Source of the DNA: JAHFUI01 sp041485905
Lineage (GTDB): Bacteria > Acidobacteriota > Vicinamibacteria > Vicinamibacterales > CAVVIG01
Assembly (NCBI GenBank): GCA_041485905.1
Contig: JBGPKK010000007.1
Coordinates: 1 to 57,376 of the forward strand
Direction: 5' to 3'
DNA length: 57,376 bases
The translations under genes and the position numbers were made by a program. Under the pieces are notes generated by a model, which saw only the letters and a list, made by a program, of their open reading frames with translations, was not told where the DNA came from and did no database searches. Shown one piece after another: positions 1 through 8,111 of this stretch (the stretch's first letter is position 1; the number at the start of each line of letters is the position of its first letter).

Positions 1-1
1 A

Positions 2-226
2 TCGCCAGGGCCCGGCGAGCGGATCGTCGTCGCGCCGATCGACGTGTCGGCCCTTCGGCACGAACGGCAGACCAGAGTGGGCCATCACATGCTCGCCCAT
101 CTCCGCACCGAGGCGTACCCGGTCTATCGAACACACAGCTATCCGCTGTGTGGCGACAGCACGCCGTTGTCGTACGAGGAAAACGTCCGGCGGATCGAAG
201 CGGCGAAGGTCCGGCTACGTACGTAG
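2..226 (+). CDS. C-terminal fragment of a carbon-nitrogen hydrolase (nitrilase family)
   Basis: An open frame enters from the left edge and stops at 224-226, giving about 74 residues. It reads as the tail of a nitrilase-superfamily protein: the stretch IVVAPIDV followed by GHHMLAHLRTEAYP resembles the post-catalytic region where these enzymes close their last strand and run into the oligomerisation tail. The Glu-Lys-Cys catalytic triad would lie upstream of the window, so the reaction and substrate cannot be read. The family hydrolyses nitriles or amides in the cytoplasm. It is separated from the following lysR, which is on the opposite strand, by a short palindromic repeat. Family assignment is moderate because only the tail is visible. 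Confidence 0.45.
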   Translation, partial: SPGPGERIVVAPIDVSALRHERQTRVGHHMLAHLRTEAYPVYRTHSYPLCGDSTPLSYEENVRRIEAAKVRLRT

Positions 227-227
227 T

Positions 228-245
228 GTCCGGCTTTAGCCGGAC
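228..245. repeat. Short palindromic repeat (GTCCGGCTTTAGCCGGAC)
   Basis: An 18-base palindrome lies just after the stop of the nitrilase-like gene. The same unit occurs at 34819-34836 and 35709-35726 with only the two central bases varying. In two of these copies it is flanked by the same ACGTACG-type sequence. This behaves as a dispersed REP-like family. It could form a hairpin between the convergent genes, but no T-run follows, so a terminator role is not shown. Confidence 0.7.
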
Positions 246-251
246 CGTACC

Positions 252-1199
252 TCAGGAAGCGCGGCGTGACGGCGTTTTGGTGATGGCCGGCGCCGGCCGT
301 GCCTGCGGAAATACCCGCCAGACGCACTCGAGGAACTGAAGGACCATCGGCGAGGCCTCGCTCTTGCGCCAGGCGACGCACACGTCGATTGTCGCATCCG
401 CATCGCTGATGGGCACGACGGCGACGCCGCTTGGGGGCTGCGGGCTGGTCAGCGGAATCCCGATGCACAGGTAGAGGCCTTTCCCTGAGGCCGCCAGCAT
501 CATGCCGGCATGGTTGTAGGGACCCGCTCCCGGCGTCGGAATCATCTTCGTGCTGATGTGCGCCGCCGCATACAGCTCGAGGACCTTGTCGTACAGCCCC
601 GGCATGATGTGCCGATCCCAGAGCAGCAGGGGCTCGTGCGCCAGATCCCGGATCCGCACCGTCTTGCGCAGGGCCAGCGGATGGTTGTCGCTCATGACGG
701 CCACGATGCGGTCCTGAAACAGCGGCGCCGAGTCCAGACACGTCGTGTCGAACGGCGGCCGCGCGAACACGACATCGAGGGCACTGGTTCGCAGCTGCTC
801 GTTGTACTGATCCAAACAGTGGACGTCCGTTGTCTCGATCGTCACGCCGGCAGGCCACCGCGCGCACTCGACGCGAATCCTGTTGAGCGCTTCCCACAGG
901 CCCCACGCGATCCCGGCGCGCACCCGGTTCGAGCCGCCGCTCTTGGACTGACAGGCGGCGTCAAAGAAGTCTGCGGCCGACGCGTCGAGGAGCCTGGCTT
1001 TTTGCAGCAGCTCGCGACCTGCCTCGGTGAGGGTGACCCCGTGCCGATGGCGCACGAACAGCGTGATCCCGATCTCCTCTTCTAATTGCTGGATCTGCCG
1101 GCTGAGCGGCGGTTGGGAAATGTGAAGCCGCTCGGCGGCTCTCGTGATGCTCGCCTCTTCGGCGACGGCGATGAAGGCCCGGACGTGGCGGAAATTCAC
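252..1199 (-). CDS. LysR-family transcriptional regulator
   Basis: A 315-residue LysR-type regulator of usual length. Residues about 3-62 form the winged helix-turn-helix (AFIAVAEEASITRAAERLHI, then SQPPLSRQIQQLE). The rest is the periplasmic-binding-protein-like effector domain. The start chosen is a GTG at 1199, giving VNFRHVRAF. The paralogue near 12.4 kb starts five codons earlier at an ATG (MESPT), which here is ATA, so the start has drifted. It diverges from the small exported gene at 1346. A dyad matching a LysR box lies between them, so it probably controls that gene, the TonB receptor and itself. The inducer is unknown. Confidence 0.9.
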   Translation of the reverse strand: MNFRHVRAFIAVAEEASITRAAERLHISQPPLSRQIQQLEEEIGITLFVRHRHGVTLTEAGRELLQKARLLDASAADFFDAACQSKSGGSNRVRAGIAWGLWEALNRIRVECARWPAGVTIETTDVHCLDQYNEQLRTSALDVVFARPPFDTTCLDSAPLFQDRIVAVMSDNHPLALRKTVRIRDLAHEPLLLWDRHIMPGLYDKVLELYAAAHISTKMIPTPGAGPYNHAGMMLAASGKGLYLCIGIPLTSPQPPSGVAVVPISDADATIDVCVAWRKSEASPMVLQFLECVWRVFPQARPAPAITKTPSRRAS

Positions 1200-1212
1200 G
1201 GTGGGCGATTCT

Positions 1213-1227
1213 ATACCAGATCCGTAT
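1213..1227. promoter_or_regulatory. Candidate LysR-type operator, ATAC-N7-GTAT
   Basis: A perfect dyad ATAC-CAGATCC-GTAT has the T-N11-A form typical of LysR-family binding sites. It lies in the divergent region between lysR and the small exported gene. The same 15 bases recur unchanged at 12447-12461 in the second cassette, inside a larger conserved block (about 1201-1257 here). Conservation of a non-coding block between otherwise diverged copies supports a regulatory role; binding is inferred. Confidence 0.6.
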
Positions 1228-1345
1228 GCCTGTTTCCCAAAGATGTATTGGACAGCCGGCATCAAGAGGCGCAGCGTATCCGTGGGCTACACCTGTGCAT
1301 GTGCGTGACTCGAGAGCCGATCCCAGGCTGGCAAAGGACGGACAG

Positions 1346-1720
1346 ATGATTTCACGCAGGCTGGTCATGGTGCTGACGGTTCTCACGGTGTGCTCCCTTG
1401 CGCATGTGCTCGCGGCCGACATCACGGGCAAATGGACCGCTGCCTTCGATACCCAAATCGGCGAGCAGAAGTACACGTACGACTTCCAGGTCAAGGGGTC
1501 CCAGCTCACAGGGACCGCCTCGTCGGAGAACGGGAAGAGTGAGATCAAGAACGGCAAGGTCGACGGCGACACCGTCACGTTTGTGGAGTCGCTGGATTTC
1601 ATGGGCATGCTGCTCGACATCTCGTACACCGGCAAGATCGTCTCCGCCGATCAAATCGACTTCACCCGAAAGGTCGCGGATATCGCGACCGAGACGCTGG
1701 TTGCGAAACGCGCGAAGTGA
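1346..1720 (+). CDS. Small exported protein, cassette copy 1
   Basis: A 124-residue protein with a Sec signal peptide (MISRRLVMVLTVLTVCSLAH, cleavage near VLAA) and a mature part of about 100 residues that begins DITGKWTAAFDTQIGEQKY. The alternating polar and hydrophobic pattern with GKW and repeated G-containing turns suggests a small beta-barrel or lipocalin-like fold. That is an inference and no named family is claimed. The start was chosen because the signal peptide begins here and aligns with the paralogue at 12586; a longer in-frame upstream extension is not conserved. It sits 33 bases before the TonB-receptor gene and is probably co-transcribed with it. The last 143 bases of gene plus spacer match copy 2 with one mismatch. 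Confidence 0.8.
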   Translation: MISRRLVMVLTVLTVCSLAHVLAADITGKWTAAFDTQIGEQKYTYDFQVKGSQLTGTASSENGKSEIKNGKVDGDTVTFVESLDFMGMLLDISYTGKIVSADQIDFTRKVADIATETLVAKRAK

Positions 1721-1753
1721 GCGCCGACCCACACCCACAATGAAGGAGACTGC

Positions 1754-4700
1754 ATGCGCGTGTTGAAACCGGTGTTGTTGGTGCTCTTGTTGCTCAGCGT
1801 TCTGCCGGCCTCGGCCTATGCCCAGGCGACGCTCGCGGGCGTGGTCAAGGACCCCTCGGGTGGAGTGCTGCCCGGGGTGACGGTGGAGGCGGCGAGCCCG
1901 GTGTTGATCGAAAAGGCTCGCTCGGCCGTGACAGACTCGACCGGCCAGTATCAGATCGTCGACCTGCGACCGGGCGCCTACAGCCTGACGTTCACGCTGT
2001 CAGGGTTCGCCACGGCCAAGCGGGAAGCCGTCGACGTGACGGGGTCGGGCGTCATCACCATTAATGCCGACATGAAGGTCGGCAACGTCGCAGAAACCGT
2101 CAACGTCACCGGCGAGCAACCCCTCGTCGACGTGCAGAGCACCCGTCGTCAGTCGGTGCTGGACAATCAGGTCATCAACGAGCTGCCGGTGTCCCGCAGT
2201 TATGGTTCCGTGCTGGCGGCCGTGCCGACCATGCAGGGTGCGGGAGCCAATTCCTCAGCCTCCCAGAACCCCAGCTTCTTCACCGTCCATGGGGGCCCGG
2301 CCAATGAGGGGCGCGTGCAACTGGACGGCCTGAACGTCGGTGCGGCGTTCAACGGCGGCGGCGTGTCGGGGAACGCGTACGACGTCGCGAATGCTGTGGA
2401 AATGCAGATCACATTGTCCGGCTCGTTGGGCGAGGCTGAAGTCGGCGGCCCGGTGTTGAACATCGTGCCGAAAACCGGCGGCAACACCTTCAAGGGCGCG
2501 ATCTTCGTCACGGGCGCAGGCTCGTGGGCGCAGGGCACCAACCTCGATGCCGCGCTGAAGACGCAGGGCGTCACGGCAGCCGCCGGCTTGATCAAATTGT
2601 GGGACGCCAGCTTCGCGCTGGGTGGGCCCATCAAGCGGGACAAGCTGTGGTTCTTCGCCAACGTGCGCGACGAAGGGAACCACACCGACATTCCAGGTCT
2701 CTTCGGAAACAAGTACGCAGGCGACGCGTCCCATTGGGACTACCTGGAAGATCAGAGCATCAAGGCGCGCCTCGCATCCGCGAAAACCATCAGCTCAGTC
2801 CGCCTGACCTCGCAGATCACGCCCCGGAACAAGGTCAGCTTCTACTACGACTATCAGAAGGATTGCGACCAGTCGTCGCAGAGCCTCACCGCAGGGTGCC
2901 GGTCGCGGGGAACGGACTGGACGACCGGGAGCGTCTTTGGCTCCGGTTTCTCGCCGGAGGCGGTCAGCAACTACTGGGACGCGCGCGAGATCATCTCGCA
3001 GGTCAGCTGGTCGTCGCCGGTGACGAGCCGGCTGCTCCTCGAGGCCGGCTACTCGACGTTCGTCAGCCGGTGGGGCTGGATGCCGCAGCCGGGTGCGGTC
3101 ACGAACCTGACGCAGATGACCCAGATTGTGCCGTTCTTCAAGGTGTATCGCGGCGTCTACAACATGATCGACAACTCGCAGAACCCGAACGTCTGGCGGG
3201 CCTCGGCGACGTATGTCACCGGCGCGCACAACATGAAGTTCGGGTATCAGGGCGCCTACCACGTCGAACAGACGACGGACCTCGCCAACGACACGCAGCT
3301 GTCCTACACGAATCTGGGCTTCATCGCCCCCGGGCTGTACTCACTCGAGATGCGCATCGCGCCGTGGCAGCAGAGTAATCGCACCGAGTATCACGCGTTC
3401 TATGCGCAGGATCAGTGGACGCTGGGACGGGCCACGCTGCAGGGGGCGGTTCGCTACGATCGGGCCTGGAGCTTTTTCCCCGCGGAGCACAACGGGGCGC
3501 CGCAAGCGTCCCGGTTCAATGCGGCGCCGATCACCTTTCCCCGGAGCGATGGCGTCACCGGCTACAACGACATCACGCCCCGCATGGGCCTGGCGTACGA
3601 CGTGCGGGGTAACGGGAAAACATCCGTCAAGGTGAACGTCGGCAAGTATCTGCAGGGCGCGAACAACCAGGAGAACTACACCATCAGCAACCCGGCGCTC
3701 GATGGACGCAACGGCCGCAGGGGTCCGAATTTCCAGACCACCGCGAGCCGCACGTGGATCGACTTCAACGGGAACCACGAGGCGGACTGCGTCCTGCTGA
3801 ATCCGGCGGCCAACGGCGAGTGCATTGCGGCGGACCTTGGGAATTTCGCGAACCCGAACGCGCTGACGCAGGTCAACCCGGCCGTCCTCAGCGGGTGGGG
3901 CGTTCGTCCGTACGACTGGCAGGTCGGGGTATCCGTTCAGCATGAGATCCTGCCGCGCACCTCGCTCGAGGTCGGCTTTGCGCGACGCTGGTTCAAGAAC
4001 TTCTTCGTGAACGACAACATCAACCTCGCCGCGAGCGATTTCCAGACGGTCACGCTGACGGCGCCGCTCAATTCGAAACTGCCGAATGGGGGCGGTTCTC
4101 CGCTCTCGTACTACATTCCGAAGCCGGGCGTGACCACGACCAACATCCAGAACAAGTACACGTTCGCGAGCGACTATGGCGACTGGACGAACTACTGGCA
4201 CGGCGTGGACATCACCGTCAACGCGCGACTGATGAACGGGCTCGTGGTCCAGGCCGGCACGAGCACGGGGCGGAGCATCACGGATAACTGCCAGGTGGTC
4301 GCCAAGGTCCCGGAGATGCTGAACGGGGCGCTCACGAACCCGTCGCCGTTCACCTCGAACACGTTCCAACCGATCGACTCCTGTCACAAGGAGGAGTCGT
4401 GGCAGACGCAGTTCAGGGGACTCGCGACGTACACGGTCCCCAAGGTTGATGTGCTCGTCAGCGGCATCTTCCGATCGCAGCCCAATTCCAGCTTCGGGTT
4501 CGGGGCGACGCCTGAGGGCAACAGCACGGGGCTGTCGGCCGTCTACGCCACCACGCTGAATGGCCAGGCCGCAAACGTGAACCTGCTTCAGCCGGGTGTG
4601 TATTTCGGCGATCGGATCAATCAGCTCGACGCGCGCTTTGGAAAAATCCTGCGGTTCGGCCGCTTCAAATCAGAGCTCGCGGTCGACCTGTTGAACATCT

Positions 4701-4819
4701 TCAACTCGAATACTGGGACGGCGTTTCAGACCAACTACGGCGATGGTTCCGGCTATCTGACGCCGACCGCCATCCTGAACCCGCGGCTCGCGCGGCTCAA
4801 CGTGACCATCGACTTCTAG
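1754..4819 (+). CDS. Oar-like TonB-dependent outer-membrane receptor, copy 1
   Basis: A 1021-residue outer-membrane receptor. Residues 1-24 are a Sec signal peptide ending AYAQ. Residues about 26-110 are a carboxypeptidase regulatory-like (Ig-type) domain (LAGVVKDPSGGVLPGVTVEA). A plug-like region follows to about 240, and the rest is beta-barrel rich in aromatic strands, ending in a terminal phenylalanine (NVTIDF) as expected for barrel assembly. A strong AAGGAG lies 7-12 bases before the ATG. Such receptors use TonB energy to import large substrates across the outer membrane; the substrate is not deducible. It follows the small exported gene and precedes an FG-GAP protein, as in the second cassette. 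The family often numbers dozens of paralogues per genome. Confidence 0.92.
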   Translation: MRVLKPVLLVLLLLSVLPASAYAQATLAGVVKDPSGGVLPGVTVEAASPVLIEKARSAVTDSTGQYQIVDLRPGAYSLTFTLSGFATAKREAVDVTGSGVITINADMKVGNVAETVNVTGEQPLVDVQSTRRQSVLDNQVINELPVSRSYGSVLAAVPTMQGAGANSSASQNPSFFTVHGGPANEGRVQLDGLNVGAAFNGGGVSGNAYDVANAVEMQITLSGSLGEAEVGGPVLNIVPKTGGNTFKGAIFVTGAGSWAQGTNLDAALKTQGVTAAAGLIKLWDASFALGGPIKRDKLWFFANVRDEGNHTDIPGLFGNKYAGDASHWDYLEDQSIKARLASAKTISSVRLTSQITPRNKVSFYYDYQKDCDQSSQSLTAGCRSRGTDWTTGSVFGSGFSPEAVSNYWDAREIISQVSWSSPVTSRLLLEAGYSTFVSRWGWMPQPGAVTNLTQMTQIVPFFKVYRGVYNMIDNSQNPNVWRASATYVTGAHNMKFGYQGAYHVEQTTDLANDTQLSYTNLGFIAPGLYSLEMRIAPWQQSNRTEYHAFYAQDQWTLGRATLQGAVRYDRAWSFFPAEHNGAPQASRFNAAPITFPRSDGVTGYNDITPRMGLAYDVRGNGKTSVKVNVGKYLQGANNQENYTISNPALDGRNGRRGPNFQTTASRTWIDFNGNHEADCVLLNPAANGECIAADLGNFANPNALTQVNPAVLSGWGVRPYDWQVGVSVQHEILPRTSLEVGFARRWFKNFFVNDNINLAASDFQTVTLTAPLNSKLPNGGGSPLSYYIPKPGVTTTNIQNKYTFASDYGDWTNYWHGVDITVNARLMNGLVVQAGTSTGRSITDNCQVVAKVPEMLNGALTNPSPFTSNTFQPIDSCHKEESWQTQFRGLATYTVPKVDVLVSGIFRSQPNSSFGFGATPEGNSTGLSAVYATTLNGQAANVNLLQPGVYFGDRINQLDARFGKILRFGRFKSELAVDLLNIFNSNTGTAFQTNYGDGSGYLTPTAILNPRLARLNVTIDF

Positions 4820-4903
4820 CGCACCGACAAGGGCCGGGGGCGGCGTGGGGGCGTGAGCCCCTGGCTCCCGGCCCGTCAGTCCCTGCGCCTTCCCCGGGCG
4901 CGG

Positions 4904-4909
4904 TACAAT
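4904..4909 (+). promoter_or_regulatory. Candidate -10 box TACAAT before the FG-GAP gene
   Basis: TACAAT ends 12 bases before the proposed GTG start at 4922. No clear -35 and no ribosome-binding site are visible. If used, it would give a nearly leaderless transcript. A similarly placed TACCAT precedes the acetyl-CoA synthetase start. Inference only. Confidence 0.35.
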
Positions 4910-4921
4910 TCCGCGGGGACC

Positions 4922-6676
4922 GTGACCAGTCGTATTCGCTCGTCGCCCCTCCTTCTCATCCTGATGGTGCTCGCCGGCTGTGGCCGGAATCGCACGGAGT
5001 CCGCTTCGGCGGGCCATCCGCCTGAGGCTGGACCGGAGTGGTTCACGGAGCGCGCCGCCGCCTCGGGCCTCGACTTCGTACATTTCAACGGGATGTCGGG
5101 CGAGTTCTACTATCCGGAGATTATGGCGCCGGGCGTCGCCCTCTTCGACTACGACAACGACGGCGACCTCGACGTCTACGTGGTTCAAGGGCAGATGCTT
5201 GGAGACAAGCCCCTCTCGAAAGCCGTGTTCCCGCCGCGGGGTGTGCTCAAGGACCGGTTGTTTCGAAACGATCTGGTCGTGAACGCGGACGGCACGCGCA
5301 CGTTACGGTTCACGGACGTGACCGAGCAGAGCGGCATCAGCGTCCAGTCGTACGGCATGGGGGTCGCGACAGGCGATTTCAACAACGACGGGTGGGTCGA
5401 CATCTATCGCACCGGCCTCAACGGGAGCGTTATGCTTCGCAACAACGGCGACGGCACGTTCACCGACGTCACCAAGCAGAGCGGCGCTGGGAACCGCGGC
5501 GGATGGGGCGTCTCGGCGGCATTCGTCGACTACGACCGCGACGGGTGGCTCGACCTGTTTGTCGGAAACTATCTGCACTACGGCGTGGAATCTGAGGTGC
5601 ACTGTCTGAGCGTGACCGGCCAGCGCGACTACTGTCCCCCGAACAGCTATCGGGCCCAGCCGAGCCGGCTGTATCACAACCGCGGGAACGGAACCTTCGA
5701 GGACGTCACCGGCAAGGCGCTCGTGGGTGGCGCCTACGGACCGGCGCTTGGTGTCACAACCGCCGACTTCAACGGTGACGGATGGATCGACATCTACGTC
5801 GCCAATGACGGTGTGCCCAACCTGCTGTGGATCAATCAGCGGAACGGCACCTTCAAGGAGACGGCGCAACTGGCAGGTGTGGCGGTCAACGCCGCGGGCA
5901 ATGCCGAATCCGGCATGGGCGTCGACGCCGGTGATTTCGACAACGACGGCGACGAGGACATCTTCGTCACCAACTGGCTGAGCCAGATGAACACGCTCTA
6001 CGTCAACGACGGCACCGGAAACTTCGAGGAGCGCAAATCGGCTTCGGGGCTTGGGCGACCCAGCCTGGCGAAGACCGGATTCGGCACCGCCTGGTTCGAC
6101 TTCGATAACGACGGCTGGCTCGATCTGTTTGTCGCCAACGGCGGAGTCGCCACCATCGAGGCGCTGGCGCGCGCGAAGGATCCCTTCCCCTTGCGCATGA
6201 CAAACCAGTTGTATCGCAACCGGCGCAACCAAACGTTCGAGGACGTGTCCAGCCGCGCCGGCCAGGCGTTCACGCTGGCCGAGGTCGGTCGTGGCGCGGC
6301 GTTTGGGGACATCGACAACGATGGGGACACCGACGTCATCGTCGCCAACGCGGCCGGTCCGCTTCGCCTGCTCGTAAACAACGTGGGCAACCGGAGCCAC
6401 TGGATCGGGCTCCGGCTCGTGGGCGCGCAAGGGCGCGACGCCCTGGGCGCGCGGGTCGAGATCGTCCGCGCCGGACAGCCGACACTCCACCGCCGGGCGC
6501 GGGCCGATGGGAGCTACGCCTCGGCCAACGATCCGCGCGTGCTCGTGGGCCTCGGCCCATCGACGGCCGCACCGCGCGTCCGCGTCACCTGGCCGGGCGG
6601 TCACACGAACGAGCTCGCCGGCGTGGCGATCGATCGGTATACGACGCTGACGGAGGGCTCTCGAAATGCACAATGA
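4922..6676 (+). CDS. FG-GAP/VCBS repeat lipoprotein with ASPIC/UnbV domain (CRTAC1-like), copy 1
   Basis: A 584-residue lipoprotein. The signal peptide ends in a lipobox (MVLAGC), so it should be anchored to a membrane by its cysteine. The body carries many FG-GAP/VCBS calcium-loop repeats of the form DYDNDGDLDVYVV and DFNNDGWVDIY, expected to fold as a beta-propeller. About residues 485-575 form the ASPIC/UnbV domain common at the C-terminus of CRTAC1 proteins. The GTG at 4922 is preferred over an upstream GTG at 4853 because it places the signal peptide at the N-terminus and matches the length of the paralogue at 19684-21435 (583 residues). Function of this family in bacteria is not established; its position after a TonB receptor suggests a role at the envelope. 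Confidence 0.88.
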   Translation: MTSRIRSSPLLLILMVLAGCGRNRTESASAGHPPEAGPEWFTERAAASGLDFVHFNGMSGEFYYPEIMAPGVALFDYDNDGDLDVYVVQGQMLGDKPLSKAVFPPRGVLKDRLFRNDLVVNADGTRTLRFTDVTEQSGISVQSYGMGVATGDFNNDGWVDIYRTGLNGSVMLRNNGDGTFTDVTKQSGAGNRGGWGVSAAFVDYDRDGWLDLFVGNYLHYGVESEVHCLSVTGQRDYCPPNSYRAQPSRLYHNRGNGTFEDVTGKALVGGAYGPALGVTTADFNGDGWIDIYVANDGVPNLLWINQRNGTFKETAQLAGVAVNAAGNAESGMGVDAGDFDNDGDEDIFVTNWLSQMNTLYVNDGTGNFEERKSASGLGRPSLAKTGFGTAWFDFDNDGWLDLFVANGGVATIEALARAKDPFPLRMTNQLYRNRRNQTFEDVSSRAGQAFTLAEVGRGAAFGDIDNDGDTDVIVANAAGPLRLLVNNVGNRSHWIGLRLVGAQGRDALGARVEIVRAGQPTLHRRARADGSYASANDPRVLVGLGPSTAAPRVRVTWPGGHTNELAGVAIDRYTTLTEGSRNAQ

Positions 6677-6697
6677 GAAATGCAAAATGCAAAATGA
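6663..6697. repeat. Short tandem GAAATGCAAAATG-type repeat at the end of the FG-GAP gene
   Basis: Three imperfect units of GAAATGCAMAATG run across the stop codon of the FG-GAP gene. A related block (19616-19697) sits at exactly the equivalent place, the end of the paralogous FG-GAP gene. The last codons of both proteins (GSRNAQ, GSGNAR) come from it. Confidence 0.6.
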
Positions 6698-7048
6698 GCA
6701 ACCGCCGTTGCGTCAAACCCGTGGATTGGCGCCCTCCACTTAGTACGGGAATCCCGCGGATATGCCGACGGAGCCAAGCCGCGGTTGGCGCTTCCGCGGA
6801 ATCCAGCAAAGCACTCTGCCGATGGCAGTTGACCGAAGACCAAAACGCGAGCAGAATCACCCGCGCGGGGTAGTCTGGGTGACGGCAAGCGGACGCAATT
6901 CGCAGCCGGTAACGGAAATTGGCGCCGGCCGCTCATACAATGTTGGGCCGACAAGAATTAACTCCTGACAGCTAGGAAACGAACAGGAGCGATCGAATTT
7001 CTGGATGTGGTGACGGCTAGCGAGGCCCTCGCGCCGGGAGCAAATCAG
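6677..7048. other. Non-coding stretch between FG-GAP gene and dioxygenase-like gene
   Basis: No convincing gene. It holds the tail of the short repeat above and a TACAAT hexamer at 6936-6941 that could be a -10 box for the next gene. Base composition looks less GC-rich than upstream. Confidence 0.5.
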
Positions 7049-7663
7049 ATGCGTATCTCACCCTTTCTCGCGTCCACTCTTCTGGTGGCCGGCGTTAATG
7101 CGCAGTTGGTGCCGCTAGTCCCCTCCGAGTATCTAGCGCCGAAGTACCTCGCGGCTCCTGATGCACCGTCGAGCATCGTCATCGCAGGGCCGGACGAGCA
7201 GGGCGAACGGCTAGTCGTCACTGGGCGGGTGATTTATGGGACGAAGCCCATTGTCGCCGCATCCGTGTACGTGTTTCACACCGACGCGAAGGGGTTCTAT
7301 GCGCCAGGCCGTAGTGACCCGGGTGCAGAGCTGGACCCCAGGCTACACGGCGCATTGCGTACAGACGTCGAGGGGCGATATCAGTACGACACCATCCGAC
7401 CAGGTAGCTACAACAACAATGCAGCTCATGTCCACTACGTTGTGGTTGCACCAGGATACAAGCCCCGCATCTTTGAGTTGGAGTTCCAGGATGACCCGAT
7501 CCTCGTGAAACGGCGTCAGGCCGGGGAAGAGCAAATTCCGCAGTCGCTGCGCAACAGCCCGTTTTACAAAGCAGCGCCTGATGGCATCGCCATTCGGCTG
7601 GTCATACAGGACGCGGCTGGTACGTGGCACGCCGTGCGGGATCTGGACATGATCCCAGAGTAG
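7049..7663 (+). CDS. Exported intradiol ring-cleavage dioxygenase-like protein
   Basis: A 204-residue protein with a short Sec signal peptide (MRISPFLASTLLVAGVNAQ). It has the intradiol dioxygenase core: GRVIYGTKPIVAASVYVFHT, then DPRLHGALRTDVEGRYQY, then TIRPGSY and HVHYVVVAPGY. The tyrosine in RPGSY and the two histidines of HVH match the positions of Fe(III) ligands in protocatechuate/catechol dioxygenases. Those enzymes open catechol rings between the hydroxyls with O2. Exported single-domain relatives exist whose substrates are mostly unknown. The ATG at 7049 was chosen to begin the signal peptide. It stands alone with no aromatic-degradation operon next to it, so ring cleavage is a family-based inference. 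Confidence 0.75.
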   Translation: MRISPFLASTLLVAGVNAQLVPLVPSEYLAPKYLAAPDAPSSIVIAGPDEQGERLVVTGRVIYGTKPIVAASVYVFHTDAKGFYAPGRSDPGAELDPRLHGALRTDVEGRYQYDTIRPGSYNNNAAHVHYVVVAPGYKPRIFELEFQDDPILVKRRQAGEEQIPQSLRNSPFYKAAPDGIAIRLVIQDAAGTWHAVRDLDMIPE

Positions 7664-8111
7664 GGTCAGCGCGATCCAAATGGAGCCGACGCCGCCCGTT
7701 GGTCTGTGTGATCGTGAGGCCGCGGCGCGCGGCTCATTTGGGGCGTTCGGCAGACAGACGCATTGCAACGCAACACCAACATGCGGAGGAGGCAGAAAGC
7801 ACAACACAACCGTTGTACCGATCTCCGCGGGTATGAAATGAAGTCGCAGAGATAACCGCGAGTATTGGGAGGCCGCAACCTTATCTGTAAAAAGATGTGT
7901 GCGAATCAGCACACCCCGTTTCGAAAGCGCGCGCGTATTCTTTTAGGCGCGACGCGAACATGTCGGCCAGGCCATCGGCGGGTCTAACTGACCCGATGGA
8001 GAGCTGGTAGTCGTCGGTATGCCAGCGCAACGTCGTCGCGTCCAACGACGTAATCCGGCTTTGGTGAACGATTGGCAGCATTTGCGCCGGCTGGGATTAA
8101 TCGAGGACGAA
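7664..8111. other. Non-coding stretch, about 450 bases
   Basis: I see no gene, RNA or strong repeat here. The reading frame of the following gene is open from 8019, but the stretch before 8112 looks like leader sequence because the signal peptide begins at 8112. Confidence 0.45.

Noticed and set aside
5303..6685. Long open frame on the minus strand opposite the FG-GAP gene (also opposite other FG-GAP, TPR and kinase genes, e.g. 10499-12007 and 19966-21483)
   Set aside because: High GC with strong third-position bias leaves antisense frames open. The translations are rich in Arg/Val/Asp with no domains, and the other strand carries clear families.
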